From Microbacterium azadirachtae (lineage in GTDB: Bacteria > Actinomycetota > Actinomycetes > Actinomycetales > Microbacteriaceae), in the NCBI RefSeq assembly GCF_000956505.1, contig NZ_JYIX01000032.1, forward strand, positions 124,001 through 188,000: a DNA stretch of 64,000 nt. Reading direction: 5' to 3'. The translations under genes and the position numbers were made by a program. The notes under the pieces were generated by a model. The model did no database searches. It was not told where the DNA came from and saw only the letters and a program-made list of their open reading frames with translations. How positions within the stretch are numbered: the stretch's first letter is position 1; each line of letters starts with the position of its first letter. Below, one piece after another: positions 43,903-53,558 of the stretch.

Positions 43903-45093
43903 TCAGCGGGCGCCGAGGAGGTGCTCGGTGGCGAGCTGCTGCAGGCGCACGAAGCCGAAGCCCTTGCCTCCGAAGTACGCGTCCGCGTCGAAGTCCTCGT
44001 ACGCGGTGCGGTCGGCGAGGAACGCGTCGTAGCTCTCGCCGGAGCCGAGGGTCGGAGTGGACAGCTCGTCGACGCGGGCGGCAGCCAGCGCCTCCTGCAC
44101 CTCGGGGTCGGCGCGGAAGGCCGCGGCGCGCTCCTTGAGCAGCAGGTAGGTGCGCATGTTCGCGGCGGCGGAGTCCCAGACGCCGGTCTCGTCCTCGGTG
44201 CGGCTGGGCTTGTAGTCGAAGTGGCGGGGGCCGTCGTACGCCGGGACGCCGCCGGGGCCGCCGTTCTCGAGCAGATCGACGAGGGCGAAGGCGTTGTGCA
44301 GGTCGCCGTGCCCGAACACGAGATCCTGGTCGTACTTGATGCCGCGCTGGCCGTTCAGATCGATGTGGAAGAGCTTGCCGTGGTACAGCGCCTGTGCGAT
44401 GCCTGCGGCGAAGTTGAGCCCCGCCATCTGCTCGTGGCCGACCTCGGGGTTGAGGCCCACGAGTTCGGGACGCTCGAGCGAGTCGATGAAGGCGAGCGCG
44501 TGGCCCAGCGTCGGCAGCAGGATGTCGCCGCGGGGCTCGTTGGGCTTCGGCTCGATCGCGAAACGGATGTCGTAGCCCTTGTCGGTCACGTAGTCGCCGA
44601 GGAGGTTCACGGCCTCGCGGTAGCGCTCCAGCGCCGCCCGGATGTCCTTCGCGGAGTCGTACTCGGCCCCCTCCCTGCCGCCCCACATGACGAACGTCTT
44701 CGCGCCCAGCTCGGCGCCGAGGTCGAGCTGGCGGAGCACCTTGCGCAGCGCGTAGCGGCGTACGGCGCGGTCGTTCGAGGTGAAACCGCCGTCCTTGAAG
44801 ACGGGGGCGCTGAACAGGTTCGTCGTCACCATCGGAACGACCAGCCCGGTGTCGGCCAGGGCCCCCTTGAGGCGGTCGATCTGCGTCTGACGCTCGGCCT
44901 CGGTGGATCCGAACGCGAACAGGTCGTCGTCGTGGAACGTCAGACCGTAGGCGCCGAGCTCGGCGAGCTTCTCTACGACGTGCACGACGTCGAGAGCCGG
45001 CCGGGTCGGGCCGCCGAACGGATCCGCGCCGTTATAGCCGACGGTCCAGAGACCGAACGAGAATTTGTCCTCGCGGGTGGGGGTGAGTGCCAT
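43903..45093 (-). CDS. xylA: Xylose isomerase
   Basis: This encodes 396 residues with every catalytic residue of the actinobacterial group: His54 and Asp57 (LTFHDDDLF), Glu180 and Lys182 ([12 protein letters not shown]), Glu216 and His219 ([12 protein letters not shown]), Asp244, Asp254 and Asp256 ([15 protein letters not shown]) and Asp286. It interconverts D-xylose and D-xylulose with two metal ions. It is the first gene of the leftward xylA-xylB-esterase operon; a candidate ROK operator overlaps its -10. Confidence 0.97.
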   Translation of the reverse strand: MALTPTREDKFSFGLWTVGYNGADPFGGPTRPALDVVHVVEKLAELGAYGLTFHDDDLFAFGSTEAERQTQIDRLKGALADTGLVVPMVTTNLFSAPVFKDGGFTSNDRAVRRYALRKVLRQLDLGAELGAKTFVMWGGREGAEYDSAKDIRAALERYREAVNLLGDYVTDKGYDIRFAIEPKPNEPRGDILLPTLGHALAFIDSLERPELVGLNPEVGHEQMAGLNFAAGIAQALYHGKLFHIDLNGQRGIKYDQDLVFGHGDLHNAFALVDLLENGGPGGVPAYDGPRHFDYKPSRTEDETGVWDSAAANMRTYLLLKERAAAFRADPEVQEALAAARVDELSTPTLGSGESYDAFLADRTAYEDFDADAYFGGKGFGFVRLQQLATEHLLGAR

Positions 45094-45125
45094 GGTGATC
45101 CGCCTTCAGCGACCTCGGTGAAATG

Positions 45126-45142
45126 TTGTAGCAGCGAACATA
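45126..45142 (-). promoter_or_regulatory. 17-bp word, candidate ROK operator (site 3), over xylA -10
   Basis: TTGTAGCAGCGAACATA on the plus strand keeps TTGTAG, the central G and ACA.A of sites 1 and 2. It overlaps the -10 hexamer TATGTT of xylA (minus strand 45137-45142). Binding here would block xylA transcription, the natural target for a xylose-responsive ROK repressor. Confidence 0.5.
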
Positions 45143-45165
45143 TCAGCGAGGGCGGGCGACCGCAA
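45137..45165 (-). promoter_or_regulatory. xylA promoter
   Basis: On the minus strand TTGCGG (45160-45165) and TATGTT (45137-45142) are separated by exactly 17 nt and lie 44 nt before the ATG. Confidence 0.55.
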
Positions 45166-45186
45166 CGTCTCGTCGGGGGGCGGCGT

Positions 45187-46185
45187 TCAGTGCGGGACGG
45201 CCGCGGTGGAGGCGCGCACGATCAGCTCCGCCGGCATCCGGACATGCTCCTGCGGTCCGCCGTCGAGCATCGCCAGCAGCAGGCGCACGGCCTCGGAGCC
45301 CATCTCGGCGAGCGGCTGGCGCACCGTCGTCAGCTGCGGCACGTGCGCGGCCGCCTCCGGCACGTCGTCGAAGCCGACGACCGAAAGATCCTCGGGGACT
45401 TGCAGGCCGCGCTCGATCGCGACCCGGATCATCTCGATCCCGGACAGGTCGTTCGCGGCGAACACCGCCGTCGGCGGCGCGGAGAGGTCGAGCAGGGCAT
45501 GCGCGCCGGCGGTCGTGCTCGCGGCGCGGTACCCGCCGTCGACGACGAGCGCAGGATCGACGGGGATGCCGGCGGCCTCGAGCGCGTGTCGGTATCCGTC
45601 CTCGCGCTGATGTGCGGACTCCAGGTCTGTGCGGCCCCGCAAATGCGCGATGCGACGGTGGCCCAGCGAGACGAGATGGGTGGTCGCGGCGAACGCGCCC
45701 TCGGCATTGTGCACGCTCACCGAGGCTGGTCCATCCGGCCCCGTGTGCGGATCGATCGCGACGAGCGGCACGGTGGCGTCAGTCGGCATCGTCGTGGGGG
45801 TGACCAGGATGGCGCCGTCGATGAGGGTGCCGCCGAGTCGTGACAGCGAGCGGCGCTCCCAGCCGAGATGCTCGCCCGCGGACACGCTGCCGGCGTAGGC
45901 GAGGACGTCGAAGCGGGTTCCCTGCAAGGCCGCCGAGACGCCTTGGAGCAGCTGCACGGCGAACGGCTCGAACTCGGCCACAAGCACCCCGATCACGTCG
46001 GTGCGGCGGCGTCGCATGGAGGTCGCGACCAAGGAGCTCTCGTAGCCGAGTCGCGCCACGACCTCCTGCACGTGCTCGAGTGTCGAGGGGGAGACGCCGT
46101 CGCGGCCGTTGATCGCTTTCGAGACGGTCGCGACGGAGACGCCGGCGGCGTGGGCGACGTCGTGGATCGTGATGCGGCGGCTCAT
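45187..46185 (-). CDS. LacI-family regulator of the xylo-oligosaccharide module
   Basis: This encodes 332 residues. The helix-turn-helix is ITIHDVAHAAGVSVATVSKAINGRDGVSPSTLEHV with a YESSLVATSMRRRRTD hinge, followed by a ligand-binding core with VVGFDDVPEAAAHVPQLTTVRQPL typical of GalR/LacI proteins. It is divergent from the importer operon across a palindrome at 46206-46225 and likely represses that operon. It ends 93 nt before xylA. A TAGGTT hexamer 6 nt upstream of the ATG predicts a leaderless mRNA. Related regulators in Streptomyces (BxlR) respond to xylobiose. Confidence 0.93.
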   Translation of the reverse strand: MSRRITIHDVAHAAGVSVATVSKAINGRDGVSPSTLEHVQEVVARLGYESSLVATSMRRRRTDVIGVLVAEFEPFAVQLLQGVSAALQGTRFDVLAYAGSVSAGEHLGWERRSLSRLGGTLIDGAILVTPTTMPTDATVPLVAIDPHTGPDGPASVSVHNAEGAFAATTHLVSLGHRRIAHLRGRTDLESAHQREDGYRHALEAAGIPVDPALVVDGGYRAASTTAGAHALLDLSAPPTAVFAANDLSGIEMIRVAIERGLQVPEDLSVVGFDDVPEAAAHVPQLTTVRQPLAEMGSEAVRLLLAMLDGGPQEHVRMPAELIVRASTAAVPH

Positions 46186-46191
46186 CTATCC

Positions 46192-46197
46192 AACCTA
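46192..46197 (-). promoter_or_regulatory. -10 hexamer TAGGTT, predicted leaderless start
   Basis: TAGGTT ends 6 nt before the ATG at 46185; GGATAG between them is not a usable ribosome-binding site. Confidence 0.45.
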
Positions 46198-46205
46198 CCC
46201 AGCGA

Positions 46206-46225
46206 AAACGTTATCGATATCGTTT
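46206..46225. promoter_or_regulatory. LacI-type operator of module 2
   Basis: AAACGTTATCGATATCGTTT is a 20-bp near-palindrome with AAACG/CGTTT arms and an ATCGAT centre. It abuts the -35 TTGACA (46224-46229) of the importer operon and lies just upstream of the lacI-type gene's own -10, so one bound dimer could block both directions. Confidence 0.75.
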
Positions 46226-46252
46226 GACATGCCGGTGACCCGGGTGTCAGAG
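46224..46252 (+). promoter_or_regulatory. Promoter of the module 2 importer operon
   Basis: TTGACA at 46224-46229 is a perfect -35; a weak -10 TCAGAG follows 17 nt later (46247-46252). The LacI palindrome overlaps the -35. Confidence 0.5.
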
Positions 46253-46271
46253 TAGGCCGACGGCACATTCG

Positions 46272-46288
46272 CTGTAGTCGACAACAAA
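46272..46288. promoter_or_regulatory. 17-bp word, candidate ROK operator (site 2)
   Basis: CTGTAGTCGACAACAAA lies between the importer promoter and the binding-protein gene. The same stretch continues as GACAACAAATTGTC, a 14-bp inverted repeat with 5-bp arms at 46280-46293. Confidence 0.5.
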
Positions 46289-46332
46289 TTGTCGGCGCGG
46301 TGCTGAACTCGACGATGAGGAGAAGACACAGC

Positions 46333-47625
46333 ATGAAGATCCGCAAGGTGCTGACCGCCGCCGTGGCGGTCGCAGCCGTGGGCGCGATCGCCCTCACCGG
46401 CTGCTCCGGGGGCTCCGGTGGCGGCGACACGGGCGCCAAGCAGACGCTGACCGTGTGGCAGAACTCGACCACCGGCGACGGCAAGCAGTTCTGGACCGAC
46501 GCGGCGGCGGCGTTCCAGAAGGCCAACCCCGATGTCACGGTGAAGGTCACCTCGATTCAGAACGAGGATATGGACGGCAAGCTGCAGACCGCGGTCAACT
46601 CCGGCGACATGCCCGACGTCTTCATGGCGCGCGGCGGAAGCAAGCTCGCCGACGTCGTGGCGGCGGGCAAGGTCAAGGATCTGACGGGCAAGATCGATCC
46701 TGACGTCAAGAAGGCGATCGGAGAGGCGGCCCTCAGCGCCTTCACGGTGGACGGCAAGCTCTACGGCGTGCCCATGGCGGTGCTGCCCGGCGGCCTCTTC
46801 TACAGCAAGGATCTGTTCGCGAAGGCGGGCATCACCGATACCCCGAAGACGATGGACGACCTCGAGACGGCCATCACCAAGCTCAAGGCCGCCGGCATCG
46901 CGCCGATCGCCCTCGGCGGGAAGGACGCCTGGCCGGCCGCGCACTGGTACTACTTCTTCGCGGTGCGTGCCTGCGGCAAGGATCTCATCACGAACCTCGC
47001 CACCAAGAAGGACTTCAAGGACGGCTGCTGGCTGACCGCGGCGAACAACCTGCAGAAGTTCGCGCAGGTCGAGCCGTTCAACGAGGGCTTCCTCACGACC
47101 TCCGCCCAGCAGGGTGCGAACTCCTCGGCGGGCCTGGTCGCCAACCACAAGGCGGCGATGGAACTCATGGGGGCGTGGGATCCGGGCGTGATCGCGAGCC
47201 TCACCCCGGACCAGAAGCCGCTGGCGGACCTCGACTGGTTCCCGTTCCCGGAGGTCTCCGGGGGCAAGGGCGAAGCCGGCGCGATGATGGGCGGCCTCGA
47301 CGGGTACTCCTGTTCCGAGAAGTCCCCTTCGTCCTGCGAGAAGTTCCTCGACTTCGTCTCCTCGAAGGAGTGGCAGGAGAAGTACGCTCAGGCGTTCCAG
47401 ACCATCCCGGCCAACCAGGACGCCACGGGCGCGGTCGACAACGCGTCCCTGAAGCCCCTCATGGCGGCCTATGCCAAGGCGCCCTATGTCGCGCTCTGGC
47501 TCGACACCGCCCTCGGGCAGAACGTCGGCAACGCACTGAACACCGGCGTCGTCGAGATGCTCGCAGGCCAGGGCGACCCGAAGACCCTCCTCCAGAAGAT
47601 CACCGATGCTGCGGCGAGGGGCTGA
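46333..47625 (+). CDS. ABC importer sugar-binding lipoprotein, module 2 (BxlE-like)
   Basis: From ATG 46333 (GAGGAGAAG upstream) this encodes 430 residues with a lipobox LTGC (Cys23). It is a CUT1-type sugar-binding protein: LTVWQNSTTGDGKQFWTDAAAAFQKANPDV, GDMPDVFMARGG, GVPMAVLPGGLFYSKDLF. Two Cys pairs in the C-terminal half (CGKDLIT/KDGCW and SCSEKSPSSC) may form disulphides. The ligand is inferred to be xylobiose or longer xylo-oligosaccharides from the GH3, GH43 and xylAB context; the layout resembles the BxlEFG system of Streptomyces. Confidence 0.92.
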   Translation: MKIRKVLTAAVAVAAVGAIALTGCSGGSGGGDTGAKQTLTVWQNSTTGDGKQFWTDAAAAFQKANPDVTVKVTSIQNEDMDGKLQTAVNSGDMPDVFMARGGSKLADVVAAGKVKDLTGKIDPDVKKAIGEAALSAFTVDGKLYGVPMAVLPGGLFYSKDLFAKAGITDTPKTMDDLETAITKLKAAGIAPIALGGKDAWPAAHWYYFFAVRACGKDLITNLATKKDFKDGCWLTAANNLQKFAQVEPFNEGFLTTSAQQGANSSAGLVANHKAAMELMGAWDPGVIASLTPDQKPLADLDWFPFPEVSGGKGEAGAMMGGLDGYSCSEKSPSSCEKFLDFVSSKEWQEKYAQAFQTIPANQDATGAVDNASLKPLMAAYAKAPYVALWLDTALGQNVGNALNTGVVEMLAGQGDPKTLLQKITDAAARG

Positions 47626-47634
47626 GCGAGAGCG

Positions 47635-48642
47635 ATGACTGGCACCCAGGTGATGGCCGAGGCCGTGCCTGAGAGCGACCGCCGCACCGGGACCGGGACC
47701 TCCCCGGCCCCGGTGCGGCGAGCACGCGCCGACTGGCGCAAGCGCGGTGAGATCGCGCTGCTCTCCGGACCCGCCCTGCTGATGTTCGTCGGATTCGTCA
47801 TCCTCCCCGTGGCGATGGCATCCGTCTACGGCTTCTTCAAGTGGAACGGCTTCGGCTGGCCGACGCAGTTCGTCGGCCTCGACAACTACGTCCACATGTG
47901 GCAGGACCACACGTTCCGCGACGCCGTCGTGCACAACTTCGCGATCGTCGTGCTCTCGCTCGTGCTGCAGGGCCCGATCGCGATCCTGTTCGCCCTCCTG
48001 CTGAATCAGAAGTTCCGCGGGCGGTCGCTGATCCGCGTGCTGATCTTCGTGCCGTACGTGATCTCCGAGGTCATCGTCGGCACGGGGTGGAGCCTGATGA
48101 TGCAGGATGCGGGCGCGCTGAACTCGCTGCTCGGCAAGCTCGGACTCGGGTTCCTCCAGAACTCCTGGCTCGCGGATCCGAAGCTCGCCCTGTGGACGCT
48201 GATGATCATCATCACCTGGAAGTACATCGGCTTCGCGGTCATCCTCATGCTCGCGGGGATGCAGTCCATCCCCGAGGAGCTCTTCGAGGCCGCGGCGATC
48301 GACGGCGCCGGGTTCTGGAAGATCCAGTGGAACATCACCGTGCCGCTGCTGGGACCGACGATCCGCATCTGGGCGTTCCTGTCGATCATCGGCGCCCTGC
48401 AGCTCTTCGACCTCGTCAACATCATCTGGGGCCAGTACATCTCCGCCACCGCCGGCACCTCGACGATGGCGACGTACATGTACCAGAACGGGCATCTCGC
48501 CGGCAGCTACGGCTTCGGCAACGCGGTCGCCGTGATGCTCTTCCTCATCACTCTCGTCGTCGCCCTGATCTACCAGCGCTTCGTGCTGCGGCGCGACACC
48601 GACGGCGCGCTGACGGGCGACAGCGGAAAGGCTCGCAGATGA
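47635..48642 (+). CDS. ABC sugar importer permease 1, module 2 (BxlF-like)
   Basis: This encodes 335 residues, with a hydrophilic 40-residue N-terminus and six helices. The EAA motif is FEAAAIDGAGFWKIQWNITVPLLGP. The gene is 9 nt behind the binding-protein gene with no hairpin between, unlike module 1. The stop overlaps the next ATG. It pairs with the second permease and an ATPase encoded elsewhere. Confidence 0.93.
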   Translation: MTGTQVMAEAVPESDRRTGTGTSPAPVRRARADWRKRGEIALLSGPALLMFVGFVILPVAMASVYGFFKWNGFGWPTQFVGLDNYVHMWQDHTFRDAVVHNFAIVVLSLVLQGPIAILFALLLNQKFRGRSLIRVLIFVPYVISEVIVGTGWSLMMQDAGALNSLLGKLGLGFLQNSWLADPKLALWTLMIIITWKYIGFAVILMLAGMQSIPEELFEAAAIDGAGFWKIQWNITVPLLGPTIRIWAFLSIIGALQLFDLVNIIWGQYISATAGTSTMATYMYQNGHLAGSYGFGNAVAVMLFLITLVVALIYQRFVLRRDTDGALTGDSGKARR

Positions 48643-49529
48643 CCACCGACACCCTCCGCACCACGGCCATCGTGCAGCCGCGCGATCGAAGAGGAGCCCG
48701 CCGCTCGCCGAAGGCCCGGTGGGGCAGCCCCGGCCTCTACCTGATCGCGATCGTGCTCGTGACGATCTGCATCACGCCCGTGCTCTACATCATCATCGGC
48801 GGGTTCCGCACGAACTCGCAGATCACGCAGGATCCGTCCGGCTTCCCGGCCCCCTGGCAGTTCGCCAACTACTCCGACGTGCTCGCAGGCCCCGAGTTCT
48901 GGACGGCACTGCTCAACTCGACCGTCGTGGCGATCGGTACGACCGCCGGAGCCGTGCTGCTCGGCGTGATGGCGGCCTACGTGCTCGCCCGGTACGAGTT
49001 CGCCGCCAAGCCGGTGATGTACGCGCTGTTCGCCGCGGGGCTGATGTTCCCCGTCACGGTCGCGATCACCCCGCTCTACCTCCTGATCCGCAACCTCGGC
49101 ATGGTGAACAGCCTGGCCGGGATCATCGTGCCGCAGATCGCCTTCGCCCTGCCGAGCACCATCATCATCCTGGTGCCCTTCCTGAAGGCGATCCCGAAAG
49201 AGCTCGAGGAGGCGGCATCCATCGACGGCTCCTCTCGACTCGGCTTCTTCTGGCGGATGGTGATCCCGCTGAGCCTGCCCGGGGTGATCACGGTCGGCAT
49301 CCTGGCCTTCGTCGGCTCGTGGAACGGCTACATGCTGCCGCTGTTCATCCTCAACGACCCGAACCTGTTCACCCTGCCGCTCGGTGTGCAGAACTTCTCC
49401 TCGCAGTACTCGGTCGACACCGCCCGCGTGCTCGCGTACACCTCGCTGTCGATGCTGCCCGCGCTCATCTTCTTCAGCCTCTTCGAACGCCGCATCGTAG
49501 GCGGCCTGACCGGCGCGGTGAAGGGCTGA
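48639..49529 (+). CDS. ABC sugar importer permease 2, module 2 (BxlG-like)
   Basis: This encodes 296 residues with six helices and the EAA loop LEEAASIDGSSRLGFFWRMVIPLSLPG. The gene starts in an ATGA overlap and ends 2 nt before the GH3 ATG. MalG-type; together with the previous gene it forms the channel for xylo-oligosaccharides. Confidence 0.93.
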   Translation: MTTDTLRTTAIVQPRDRRGARRSPKARWGSPGLYLIAIVLVTICITPVLYIIIGGFRTNSQITQDPSGFPAPWQFANYSDVLAGPEFWTALLNSTVVAIGTTAGAVLLGVMAAYVLARYEFAAKPVMYALFAAGLMFPVTVAITPLYLLIRNLGMVNSLAGIIVPQIAFALPSTIIILVPFLKAIPKELEEAASIDGSSRLGFFWRMVIPLSLPGVITVGILAFVGSWNGYMLPLFILNDPNLFTLPLGVQNFSSQYSVDTARVLAYTSLSMLPALIFFSLFERRIVGGLTGAVKG

Positions 49530-49531
49530 GC

Positions 49532-51955
49532 ATGGCTTCGGACACGTCCCTGGAGACCTTCCCCCGGACGCAGGACATCCCGGCCTTCCCGATCGCCTCC
49601 GATCGCGTCGGGGCGCTGCTCGCACGGATGACGCTCGAGGAGAAGGCGGCGCAGCTCGTCGGCTACTGGCTCGACCAGGGCGGCGAGGTCGTGGCCCCGC
49701 TGCAGAATGAGATGGCGGCCGTCGGCCGACACGACACCTTGGCGGAGGTGACCCGCAACGGCATCGGTCACTACACCCGCGTGTACGGCACCCGTCCCGT
49801 CGAGCCGGCCGAGCGCGCCGAGTGGCTGTGGGCGGAGCAGCGTCGTCTGAAGCGCGAGACGAGACTGGGCATCCCCGCGCTCGTCCACGAGGAGTGCCTG
49901 ACGGGCCTCGCCGCGTGGAAGGCGGCGACCTTCCCGACGCCGCTCGCGTGGGGCGCCTCGTTCGACCCGGAACTGGTCGCGGAGATGGGTGCGCTCATCG
50001 GTGACTCGATGCGGCGGCTCGGCATCCATCAGGGCCTCGCGCCCGTGCTCGACGTCGTGCGCGATCCCCGCTGGGGCCGGGTCGACGAGTGCATCGGCGA
50101 GGATCCATATCTGGTGGGGACCGTCGGCACCGCCTATGTGCAGGGCCTGCAGTCCGCGGGGGTGCACGCCACACTGAAGCACTTCCTCGGTTACTCGGGC
50201 TCTCGGGCCGGCCGCAACCACGCGCCGGTCTCGGCGGGCCCGCGCGAGGTCGCCGACGTCTTCCTGCCCCCGTTCGAGATGGCGATCCGCGACGGCGGCG
50301 TGCGCAGCGTGATGAACAGCTACGCCGAGATCGACGGCGTGCCGGTCGCATCGGATCCGGAGCTGCTGACCGGCGTGCTCCGCGAGCGGCTCGGCTTCGA
50401 CGGCGTCGTGGTGGCCGACTACTTCGCCGTTGCATTCCTCGAGGTCATGCACGCGGTGGCCGCGGACAGAGGGGAAGCCGCGGAGCTCGCGCTGCGCGCG
50501 GGGATCGACGTCGAGCTGCCCTCCGGCGACGCGTACTCATCGCCGCTGATCGAGCGGATCCGCGCCGGCGTGCTCGACGAGGGCTATCTGGATCGTGCGG
50601 TGATCCGCGTCCTCGCCCAGAAGGAGCAGCTCGGCCTGCTCGAGGCGGACGCCTACGAGGACGATCCGCCCGCGGCCATCGATCTCGACACTCCGCGGCA
50701 CCGCGACATCGCCCGCCGTCTGGCGGCCGAGTCGCTCGTGCTGCTCTCGAACGACGGCATCCTGCCGCTGGCCAGGACGGCACGGCGCATCGCGCTCATC
50801 GGGCCGAACGCCGATCGCGCGGAGGCGCTGCAGGGCTGCTACTCGTTCGCGAACCACGTGCTCGCGCATCACCCGCAGCACGAGATCGGCATAGAGATCC
50901 CGACGGTGCGCGAGGCGCTGATCGCTGCTCTGCCGGGCGCGGAGATCGTGCACGTCCGTGGCGCCGAGGTCGAGGGAGAGGATCGGTCAGGTTTCGCGGA
51001 TGCCGCGCGGGCTGCGGCGGATGCCGATATCGCGATCGTCGTGGTCGGCGACCAGGCCGGGCTGTTCGGGCGCGGCACGGTCGGCGAGGGGAACGACGTG
51101 GAGTCGCTCGACCTGCCCGGCGTGCAGCGCGAGCTCGTCGAGCAGGTGGTGGCGACCGGCACGCCGGTGGCCGTGGTGGTGCTCACCGGCAGGCCCTACG
51201 CGATCGAGTGGGCGCTCGAGGGCGCAGCGCGCCCGGCGGCGGTGCTGCAGGCCTTCTTCCCCGGGGAGGCCGGCGGCAGTGCGATCGCCGACGTCCTCGT
51301 CGGCGACGCGAATCCCTCGGGACGTCTTCCGGTCAGCCTGCCGCGGTCGTCCGGATCCCAGCCGTACAGCTATCTGCATCCGATCCTGGGCGGACCCTCC
51401 GACGTCACCTCCACCGATCCCACCCCGCTGCGGCCGTTCGGATTCGGGCTGTCGTACACGACCTTCGCCTATGAGGACTTCGAGGTGTCGGACGAGTCGC
51501 CCACGAGCGGTGAGTTCATCGCAACGATGGTCGTGGCGAACACGGGCGATCTGCGCGGTGCCGAGGTCGTGCAGCTGTACGGGCGGGACGTCGTCGGGAG
51601 CATCACCCGCCCGGTGGCGCAACTGCTCGGCTACGCGCGCGTGGAGCTCGATCCCGGCCAGCGGCGCACGGTGCGATTCGCGGTGCCGGCCGCGCGGTTC
51701 GCGTTCAGCGACCGGCGGATGAGGAGAGCCGTCGAACCGGGCGAGATGCGCGTGTGGGCGGCCGCCCATGCCGAAGCCGCAGCGCCGGTCCCCGAGGTCG
51801 CCGGCGTCACGGGCGGAGCCATCTCGAATGAGCGCGCCCACGAGCGGCGGTCGCTCCCCGGGGCCGCGACGGCTGCGCGTCCGATGCTGCTCACCGGCGA
51901 GGTACACGAGGTGACGGCGGCGGACCAGCGGATCGTGGCGGTGTCGATCACGTGA
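49532..51955 (+). CDS. GH3 beta-xylosidase/beta-glucosidase
   Basis: This encodes 807 residues: TIM barrel, alpha/beta sandwich and C-terminal Fn3-like domain, the usual GH3 three-domain form. Nucleophile Asp296 is in FDGVVVADYFAV; the acid/base Glu is probably in GEGNDVESLDLPG; KHFLGYSGSRAGRNHAP lines the active site. There is no signal peptide, so it acts inside the cell, most likely as an exo-beta-xylosidase on imported xylo-oligosaccharides. GTGA overlap with GH43. Confidence 0.92.
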   Translation: MASDTSLETFPRTQDIPAFPIASDRVGALLARMTLEEKAAQLVGYWLDQGGEVVAPLQNEMAAVGRHDTLAEVTRNGIGHYTRVYGTRPVEPAERAEWLWAEQRRLKRETRLGIPALVHEECLTGLAAWKAATFPTPLAWGASFDPELVAEMGALIGDSMRRLGIHQGLAPVLDVVRDPRWGRVDECIGEDPYLVGTVGTAYVQGLQSAGVHATLKHFLGYSGSRAGRNHAPVSAGPREVADVFLPPFEMAIRDGGVRSVMNSYAEIDGVPVASDPELLTGVLRERLGFDGVVVADYFAVAFLEVMHAVAADRGEAAELALRAGIDVELPSGDAYSSPLIERIRAGVLDEGYLDRAVIRVLAQKEQLGLLEADAYEDDPPAAIDLDTPRHRDIARRLAAESLVLLSNDGILPLARTARRIALIGPNADRAEALQGCYSFANHVLAHHPQHEIGIEIPTVREALIAALPGAEIVHVRGAEVEGEDRSGFADAARAAADADIAIVVVGDQAGLFGRGTVGEGNDVESLDLPGVQRELVEQVVATGTPVAVVVLTGRPYAIEWALEGAARPAAVLQAFFPGEAGGSAIADVLVGDANPSGRLPVSLPRSSGSQPYSYLHPILGGPSDVTSTDPTPLRPFGFGLSYTTFAYEDFEVSDESPTSGEFIATMVVANTGDLRGAEVVQLYGRDVVGSITRPVAQLLGYARVELDPGQRRTVRFAVPAARFAFSDRRMRRAVEPGEMRVWAAAHAEAAAPVPEVAGVTGGAISNERAHERRSLPGAATAARPMLLTGEVHEVTAADQRIVAVSIT

Positions 51956-53520
51956 TCGAGATCCGCAACCCGTTCCTGCCCGGGTGCCACCCGGATCCGT
52001 CGATCTGCCGTGCCGGTGATTGGTACTACCTGGTGTGCTCGACGTTCGAGTACCTCCCCGGCCTGCCGGTGCTGCGCTCGCGCGACCTGGTCCGGTGGGA
52101 GACGGTGGGGCACGTCATCGACCGTCCGGGAATGCTCGACCTCGACGGGATCGGATCCTCGGGCGGCCTGTACGCGCCGACGATCCGGTACGGGCTGGGG
52201 CTGTTCTGGGTCGCATGCACGCTCGTCGATCGTGAGGATCCGGCCCGGGGCGGGAACTTCCTCGTCACTGCGGCGGACCCGGCAGGGCCGTGGAGCGACC
52301 CGGTGATGATCGACGCCGAGGGCATCGACCCGTCGATCGCGTTCGACGACGAGGGGCGCGTCTGGCTGCACGGCACCCGCCTGGCCAGGGCGCCGGAGTG
52401 GCACGACCAGACCGAGGTCTGGGTGCGCGAGTACTCGCCGGACGAGCGTGCGCTCGTCGGGGAGGAGCACGTGATCTGGCGCGGCGCCGTGCGCGGCGCG
52501 GTGTGGGCCGAGGGGCCGCACCTGTACCGCATCGACGGGCGCTGGTTCCTCGTCGCGGCGGAAGGCGGCACCGAGTTCCACCACGCGGTGAGCGTGGCTC
52601 GTGCGGAGGAGATCACCGGTCCGTACATCGGCGACCGGGCGAACCCCGTGTTCACGCACCGGAATCTGGGGCGCACGAGCGACGTGATCGGAGCGGGGCA
52701 CGCGGACCTGCTGCAGGCGCCCGACGGATCCTGGCTCGCCGTGATGCTCGCGATGCGCGCGGCCGACGGCCGGCACTACCCGCTCGGGCGGGAGACGTTC
52801 CTGTGCCCGGTGTCCTGGGAGGACGGCTGGCCGGTGTTCGCCCCGGGGCGCGGGCGATTGCCGCGGGTGATCCCGATCCCCTGGGCGGCCGGGGCGGCAC
52901 CGGCCGGATCCTGGCAGCCCGACGACCGCACGGCCGGTCTCGTCGCACCGTCCGACCCGAGGTGGACCGCACTGCGGGCCCTGCCCGCCGAGATCGCCAC
53001 GGCCGAGGACGGGACGTGGCGCATGCCCGTGCGCGCCACGTCGCTGCAGGAGCCGTCCGCACCGTCGTTCCTGGGCGTGCGTCAGCAGCATGCGGATGCC
53101 GAGGCGCGGTGCGTGCTGGATGTGCGCGGGCTCGCCGAGGGGGAGAGCGCGGGCATCGTTCTGCGGCAGTCCGAGCGCGACCATGTCTCCCTCGTCGTCT
53201 CCCGTGGACGGGCGGGTCTGCGCCTCGCCTCCGAGCATCGTCGGGCGGGAGAGACGCTGCGGCGGGATCTCGGTCCGCTGGCGGAGGCCGACGACGTGGA
53301 GCTCACGCTGCGCGGGCGCGGTTACGACTACGTCTTCGAGCATGGCGGCGTCGAGCGCGCCACGGCCGACGGGAGAGACCTCGATGCATCCGCCACCGGC
53401 GGTTTCCTCGGGCTCTGGATCGGCGTCTTCGCGACGAGCGCCGGAGCGGAACCTCGGGGCGAGGTGCGCATCATCCGATTCGAATACGCGCCTGCGCGGC
53501 CTGCTCCCGGCGATCGGTAG
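51952..53520 (+). CDS. GH43 beta-xylosidase / arabinofuranosidase
   Basis: This encodes 522 residues from GTG 51952, overlapping the GH3 stop by 4 nt. The five-bladed propeller has catalytic base Asp15 (GCHPDPSICR), Asp126 (GIDPSIAFDDEG) and acid Glu187 (WAEGPHLYRIDG). The C-terminal beta-sandwich (from about residue 340: SFLGVRQQHADAEARCVL ... IGVF) is the GH43_C2/DUF1349-like domain of beta-xylosidases. It probably removes xylose or arabinose from short oligosaccharides in the cytoplasm. Confidence 0.93.
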   Translation: MIEIRNPFLPGCHPDPSICRAGDWYYLVCSTFEYLPGLPVLRSRDLVRWETVGHVIDRPGMLDLDGIGSSGGLYAPTIRYGLGLFWVACTLVDREDPARGGNFLVTAADPAGPWSDPVMIDAEGIDPSIAFDDEGRVWLHGTRLARAPEWHDQTEVWVREYSPDERALVGEEHVIWRGAVRGAVWAEGPHLYRIDGRWFLVAAEGGTEFHHAVSVARAEEITGPYIGDRANPVFTHRNLGRTSDVIGAGHADLLQAPDGSWLAVMLAMRAADGRHYPLGRETFLCPVSWEDGWPVFAPGRGRLPRVIPIPWAAGAAPAGSWQPDDRTAGLVAPSDPRWTALRALPAEIATAEDGTWRMPVRATSLQEPSAPSFLGVRQQHADAEARCVLDVRGLAEGESAGIVLRQSERDHVSLVVSRGRAGLRLASEHRRAGETLRRDLGPLAEADDVELTLRGRGYDYVFEHGGVERATADGRDLDASATGGFLGLWIGVFATSAGAEPRGEVRIIRFEYAPARPAPGDR

Positions 53521-53536
53521 CCTGGGAGTCCTACCG
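53515..53536. promoter_or_regulatory. Inverted repeat over the GH43 stop, before the ROK gene
   Basis: CGGTAG (53515-53520) and CTACCG (53531-53536) flank a 10-nt centre. It could be a regulator site or a small RNA hairpin that lowers read-through into the ROK gene. Confidence 0.35.
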
Positions 53537-53558
53537 CGTGCAGGAAGCGAGACGCCGG

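Noticed and set aside
45187..46185. This LacI-type gene as regulator of xylA by co-transcription
   Set aside because: xylA has its own promoter and candidate operator in the 93-nt gap, so read-through is not needed to explain its control.
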